Shown here: one piece after another, positions 60,182 through 64,000 of the stretch
Position numbering within the stretch: position 1 is the stretch's first letter
Layout: every line of letters begins with the position of its first letter
Assembly (NCBI GenBank): GCA_029856235.1
Contig: JAHQWP010000221.1
Span: 1 to 64,000 of the forward strand
Reading direction: 5' to 3'
Length of the DNA stretch: 64,000 bases
Origin: Promethearchaeia archaeon
GTDB lineage: Archaea; Asgardarchaeota; Lokiarchaeia; Sigyniarchaeales; SOKP01
Made by a program: the position numbers and the translations under genes
Notes under the pieces: generated by a model
The model's database searches: none
The model's input: the letters and a program-made list of their open reading frames with translations, nothing else
Told to the model about the DNA's origin: nothing

Positions 60182-61399
60182 TTATTTACCCCACATCCGG
60201 ACCATTTCTCTTGTAATGAGATATCTCATAATTTCTGATGTTCCCGCCGATATTTGTCCAATTTTAGCATCTCTGTAATAGCGTTCTAATGGATACTCTT
60301 CTGAATATCCTAAACCACCAACAATCTGAATCGCTTCTTGAGTGATTTTGACCGTAGCGTCAGCGATTCTGGTTTTTAATGCTGCAACTGTAGGTCTACA
60401 GTAGTGCCCATTATCAAGCATCCTCGCAATTTCTACCGAAGCGATACGACTTAATTCTATATCCATGTACATTTCAGCAAGTTTAAAACTAATACCCTGA
60501 AAATTGTAAAGAGTTTTTCTAAATTGTTCACGCTTATGTGAATATCGGTAAGCAATTTCAAACGCGCTTCTTGCTAATCCAACGTATTGAGATGCAGTAA
60601 AAGTACGTTCACCATCTAACCCAAAAAGTAGTACCTCAAGACCTTCATTTTCTCTGTGAAGCATATTTTTTGCAGGGACTTTGCAATCGATAAACTTTAA
60701 ATGAGAATTAGGCATTCCTCTCCTACCCATATGTTTAAAATCCTTAACTACTTCGAATCCGGGAGTATCTGTTTCAAAAATAAACGCCGTCATCCCTTTG
60801 TGATGTCTCACTTGATCGTTAGTAATTGTATATAAACACAAGTAATCTGCTACACTTCCGTTAGTAATAAAGCATTTTTCGCCGTTCAAGATATAATAAT
60901 CCCCCTCTCGAACTGCTTTTAACCTCATCCCACCAATGGCATCGGAACCTCCCGTTGGCTCTGTAATAGCAATCGCTCCGATTTTTGTTCCATCTCCAAT
61001 CCCAGATAAATATTGCTTTTTCTGTTCAGATGTACCAAATTCAATCACAGGTCCAGCAAACAAGCAGGAAGAAGCTCCAAAAATACCCGCTAAAGCGTAG
61101 CTAAAGGCAGTTAATTCTTCACCTAAAATCGTGCGATAAAGAATTCCTTTCCCTTGTCCTCCAGCTTCTTTGGGGATTACCATATCGAGATAAGGCATAT
61201 CTTTTAAAATTTTTACCGCTAAATTCTTATCTCTATTTCTATCTATTTCTTCTACAAATGGTGCGAGATTTGTTTCGCACCATCTTCGAACTTCCATTCT
61301 GAAATCGTTTTCTTCTTTCGTATAATAATGCAACCTATCTGGCATGCAAGAATACCCGAATTTTAATTCCAGATCATCAAAATTTATGTGTCCCGACAT
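60182..61399 (-). CDS. acyl-CoA dehydrogenase
   Basis: AIAITEPTGGSDAIGGMRLKA, YILNGEKCFITNGSVADYLC, QIVGGLGYSEEYPLERYYRDAKIGQISAGTSEIMR. Confidence 0.93.
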   Translation of the reverse strand: MSGHINFDDLELKFGYSCMPDRLHYYTKEENDFRMEVRRWCETNLAPFVEEIDRNRDKNLAVKILKDMPYLDMVIPKEAGGQGKGILYRTILGEELTAFSYALAGIFGASSCLFAGPVIEFGTSEQKKQYLSGIGDGTKIGAIAITEPTGGSDAIGGMRLKAVREGDYYILNGEKCFITNGSVADYLCLYTITNDQVRHHKGMTAFIFETDTPGFEVVKDFKHMGRRGMPNSHLKFIDCKVPAKNMLHRENEGLEVLLFGLDGERTFTASQYVGLARSAFEIAYRYSHKREQFRKTLYNFQGISFKLAEMYMDIELSRIASVEIARMLDNGHYCRPTVAALKTRIADATVKITQEAIQIVGGLGYSEEYPLERYYRDAKIGQISAGTSEIMRYLITREMVRMWGK

Positions 61400-61534
61400 G
61401 ATTCAATACCATTCTATTTTTCTTAACTTTTTAGTTTCTTCTTCTAATTTATCAAATTTAACTAAGTAAAAGTAATATTCTTATTAAAATCGTTTTTTTA
61501 ATTTTGGATCAAATTATCATTAAAGCTTTAAAGA

Positions 61535-61936
61535 TTATTTATCCAAATAAGTTGTCCATTCTGGCTTTAATATGTAATACTGTTCGATTGCGTCTTTCAT
61601 GGTTTTTCTGCAAGCTTCGATTTCCCTGATTGTTGGGGGTTCAATTTGCTTTATATCGTCCGCCACTTTTAAGTCCCATGCTGTGTTTTCTTTCACCTGT
61701 TCTATCGTTATATTTGGATGTAACGCATCCAAATACGCTTCTTTGGTCTCGAGATCAAATCGCATAATGCAAAGCGGTGTAATAATTAATTCCGGACCTG
61801 TATCTGGAGGATATCCTGCTTTTACTCTACTATCATATCCATCTAAGTATCCGGGATCAGTTATAAATTCTAATTTATTTTGGACTACTTCGAAGTTTAA
61901 TGGAAAATCGTTTGTGATTTCTTTGATGTTTATCAC
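61535..61936 (-). pseudogene. glutaconate-type CoA-transferase subunit B, C-terminal part only
   Basis: FITDPGYLDGYDSRVKAGYPPDTGPELIITPLCIMRFDLETKEAYLDALHPNITIEQVKENTAWDL resembles the C-terminal half of family I CoA-transferase subunit B; the N-terminal half is not adjacent. Confidence 0.55.
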
Positions 61937-61955
61937 AATATCGAGTGAAATGATG

Positions 61956-62966
61956 TCATTTTATAAAAGATTGGAGCATCTCCTTTAAGACTAAATCTGG
62001 TTTAATGTTATCAAAAGCATTCCACCATATATATTTATTCTTGAAATCGTCGTCATAATTTTTAGAGTCTATTATGGTTATAATATTTTTTTTAATCAAG
62101 GTTGAGGGATTTAAGATTTTTTTTTCATTTTCTTCTAAGAATTTCAAATTCAGGAGCATACATTCTTGCAAATCGTCGTAAAACAATAAAGGGATGTACT
62201 TTTTTACGCTACTCTCTAGTATATTCATAGTTGTTGTATCTTTAGGCCAATTATTATTGGAATAATTAATTACTTCAATATCAATTAGTTCAGGATGATA
62301 TTGAATTTCAGTTGCTTTCTTAAGTTTCTTATAAGTGGTAAAGTCTTTTTTTTTATACATTTTCACAGTAGATTGCTCTTGATCAATTTCAGTCAAGATT
62401 CTGTTTTGTTCCATCCTTTTTTTACAGACATCCTCTATGATTCGACAGTATTGGGTTGCAGCACTTACAAGATCCCCTCCATCAACGTAATTTTTAACCA
62501 TCGTATGTAGATATGCTTTTAAAAACGCAGAGAGATCTTCTTCGAGTCTATAAAGATTGCCATAAAGGAATCTCGTTGCTTCCCACCAAGATATCACCTT
62601 TTTGCTTGATAAATGCTTGAATAATTGTTCTGAAGAACGTATTTCGGAGAAGTAAATTAAATTTTTAATGCCACAACGAAGAAAATGAAAAGGATTAATA
62701 ACAGCGAGTTGTTCCTCTGAAATTTGAAAAGAAACAACTTCCCTTGGACGAATGATTACCGAGGTCTCTCCGTTAAATACGCGATCGACACGCATAGGAA
62801 TTGGAACAATTGGATTTCTTTCGATTGTTTTTATAAGATGTGATGTATACGGGTTTAGGTATAAAGATGTATCAAAGGGAAAAATTTCAATATAAAAGAA
62901 AAACGGAGCTGCGTCCGATTTATAGGTTTTAAATCTGTATTGAGTTTTTTTGAACAAATATATCAC
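61956..62966 (-). CDS. hypothetical protein
   Basis: 336-codon uninterrupted ORF, no recognised motif. Confidence 0.6.
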   Translation of the reverse strand: MIYLFKKTQYRFKTYKSDAAPFFFYIEIFPFDTSLYLNPYTSHLIKTIERNPIVPIPMRVDRVFNGETSVIIRPREVVSFQISEEQLAVINPFHFLRCGIKNLIYFSEIRSSEQLFKHLSSKKVISWWEATRFLYGNLYRLEEDLSAFLKAYLHTMVKNYVDGGDLVSAATQYCRIIEDVCKKRMEQNRILTEIDQEQSTVKMYKKKDFTTYKKLKKATEIQYHPELIDIEVINYSNNNWPKDTTTMNILESSVKKYIPLLFYDDLQECMLLNLKFLEENEKKILNPSTLIKKNIITIIDSKNYDDDFKNKYIWWNAFDNIKPDLVLKEMLQSFIK

Positions 62967-62975
62967 GCTAATTTT

Positions 62976-63962
62976 CTAAACGGTAATTAAAAACCCAAGA
63001 AGAAATACTACGAATGCTGAAAAGATATCAAAAAGAATGCGAAATAGTTTATCACCTTTAGATTCTTTTGACTTAATATCATCTTTAAGGTAAGTCTTTA
63101 ACATTGTTATTCCTATTTGTAAACTTTCCTTAACTCTCGAAAATTGTAATATAAGGATAATTAAACTTATAATTAATAGATAGCTGTAGATAATAATTAA
63201 GGGCATTATCAAAGTGCTACCTCTCAAATAATCCCGAACAACCACGCTCAATAGAATAGAATAAAGGGTTTTTGCGAGTATCAGCGGTAATAACCACTTT
63301 CTTCTTATTATCGTTAAAGATAATACAAGACCTATTAAAAACGATTTAACAAACCAGATGACTATAATATAGTAACTAACTGAAAAATAGGCGGGATTTA
63401 AAAAAACTTCTGCAAAGGTAAAGTATAGAGTTGAGATCATTACAGCTGATAACTTGTTAAAATGTTCACTCCCTCGTTTTACTATTAAGCCTCTGAAAAC
63501 TGTTTCTTCTGAAAATGATATACTTAATTGAATAATTATTGAGTAAAATAAAAATAATATGAAACTATCATCATTTTCAAAGACTACTGAAAAAACACGC
63601 AAGGGCATGGTCTCGGGTAAGCCAATTGCAATTACAAATTCAAGAGGGATTAATATTAAGAAGAACAATAAGAAACTATAAAGGAGTTGATAGGTGTAAT
63701 TTTTCTTCGTCGTTTTATATAGTTTTAGAAAACCAATATAAGGCGTTAAATCTTTTTTTATAGGTCGTGAATTTTTTTTCTTAAGTTTATGAGATACAAA
63801 CAAAAAAAGCATTATTCCTAAAAGTATTGCTAAAGCTCTAATAATGTAAAAATAAACACCGAATAACGCCGTGGATCGATTTAGTATAAGCGGTAATAAA
63901 TACCATTCTAAAACTAAAATGATAAAAATTATTGCGAATATCGGAAGAATTTCATAGAACAT
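62976..63962 (-). CDS. CPBP-family (CAAX-protease-like) intramembrane protein
   Basis: Multi-TM with SFSEETVFRGLIVKRG (EExxxR motif). Confidence 0.78.
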   Translation of the reverse strand: MFYEILPIFAIIFIILVLEWYLLPLILNRSTALFGVYFYIIRALAILLGIMLFLFVSHKLKKKNSRPIKKDLTPYIGFLKLYKTTKKNYTYQLLYSFLLFFLILIPLEFVIAIGLPETMPLRVFSVVFENDDSFILFLFYSIIIQLSISFSEETVFRGLIVKRGSEHFNKLSAVMISTLYFTFAEVFLNPAYFSVSYYIIVIWFVKSFLIGLVLSLTIIRRKWLLPLILAKTLYSILLSVVVRDYLRGSTLIMPLIIIYSYLLIISLIILILQFSRVKESLQIGITMLKTYLKDDIKSKESKGDKLFRILFDIFSAFVVFLLGFLITV

Positions 63963-64000
63963 AAATCTGAAGCGTTTTGAGGCTATTTCTCTTCGATTAT

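Noticed and set aside
61599-61988. 129-aa plus-strand ORF
   Set aside because: Antisense to the CoA-transferase fragment, whose minus-strand translation matches a known family.
1-64000. Search for rRNA, tRNA, transposase or integrase genes and prophage signatures
   Set aside because: None recognised by eye. Small tRNAs, especially with introns, could be missed without tRNAscan-SE.

Overview
The window is 64 kb of AT-rich archaeal DNA with about 55 dense protein-coding genes. I saw no rRNA, tRNA, CRISPR array or mobile element. Gene content suggests an Asgard (Lokiarchaeia-like) genome: a Rab-like small GTPase, HEAT/LRR proteins, a parallel beta-helix surface protein with a Loki-CTERM-like tail, a KOR operon, and many URO-D-like methyltransferases. 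The lineage is inferred, not proven. Main blocks: (1) 0.8-7.2 kb, a 2-oxoacid:ferredoxin oxidoreductase (Kor) operon followed by an HdrA-MvhD fusion; (2) 12.3-15.7 kb, a second (Por-type) oxidoreductase with a fused gamma-delta subunit, alpha, and a beta subunit whose halves are in swapped (circularly permuted) order; (3) 15.9-38 kb, an island with five URO-D-family proteins, three GPH-type symporters, a GH36-like glycosidase, a DUF2961/GH172 protein, TIM-barrel isomerase and amidohydrolase; (4) 38-42 kb, HEAT/LRR proteins plus a Rab-like GTPase paired with a wHTH protein; (5) 42-62 kb, acyl-CoA metabolism (acyl-CoA ligase, two acyl-CoA dehydrogenases, crotonase-fold proteins, a 4-hydroxybutyryl-CoA dehydratase-like protein, a CoA-transferase fragment), with CTP synthase and surface/membrane proteins interspersed. 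The strongest observation is the circularly permuted PorB. The ThDP motif is split between the two protein termini, while the KorB in the same window has the normal order.
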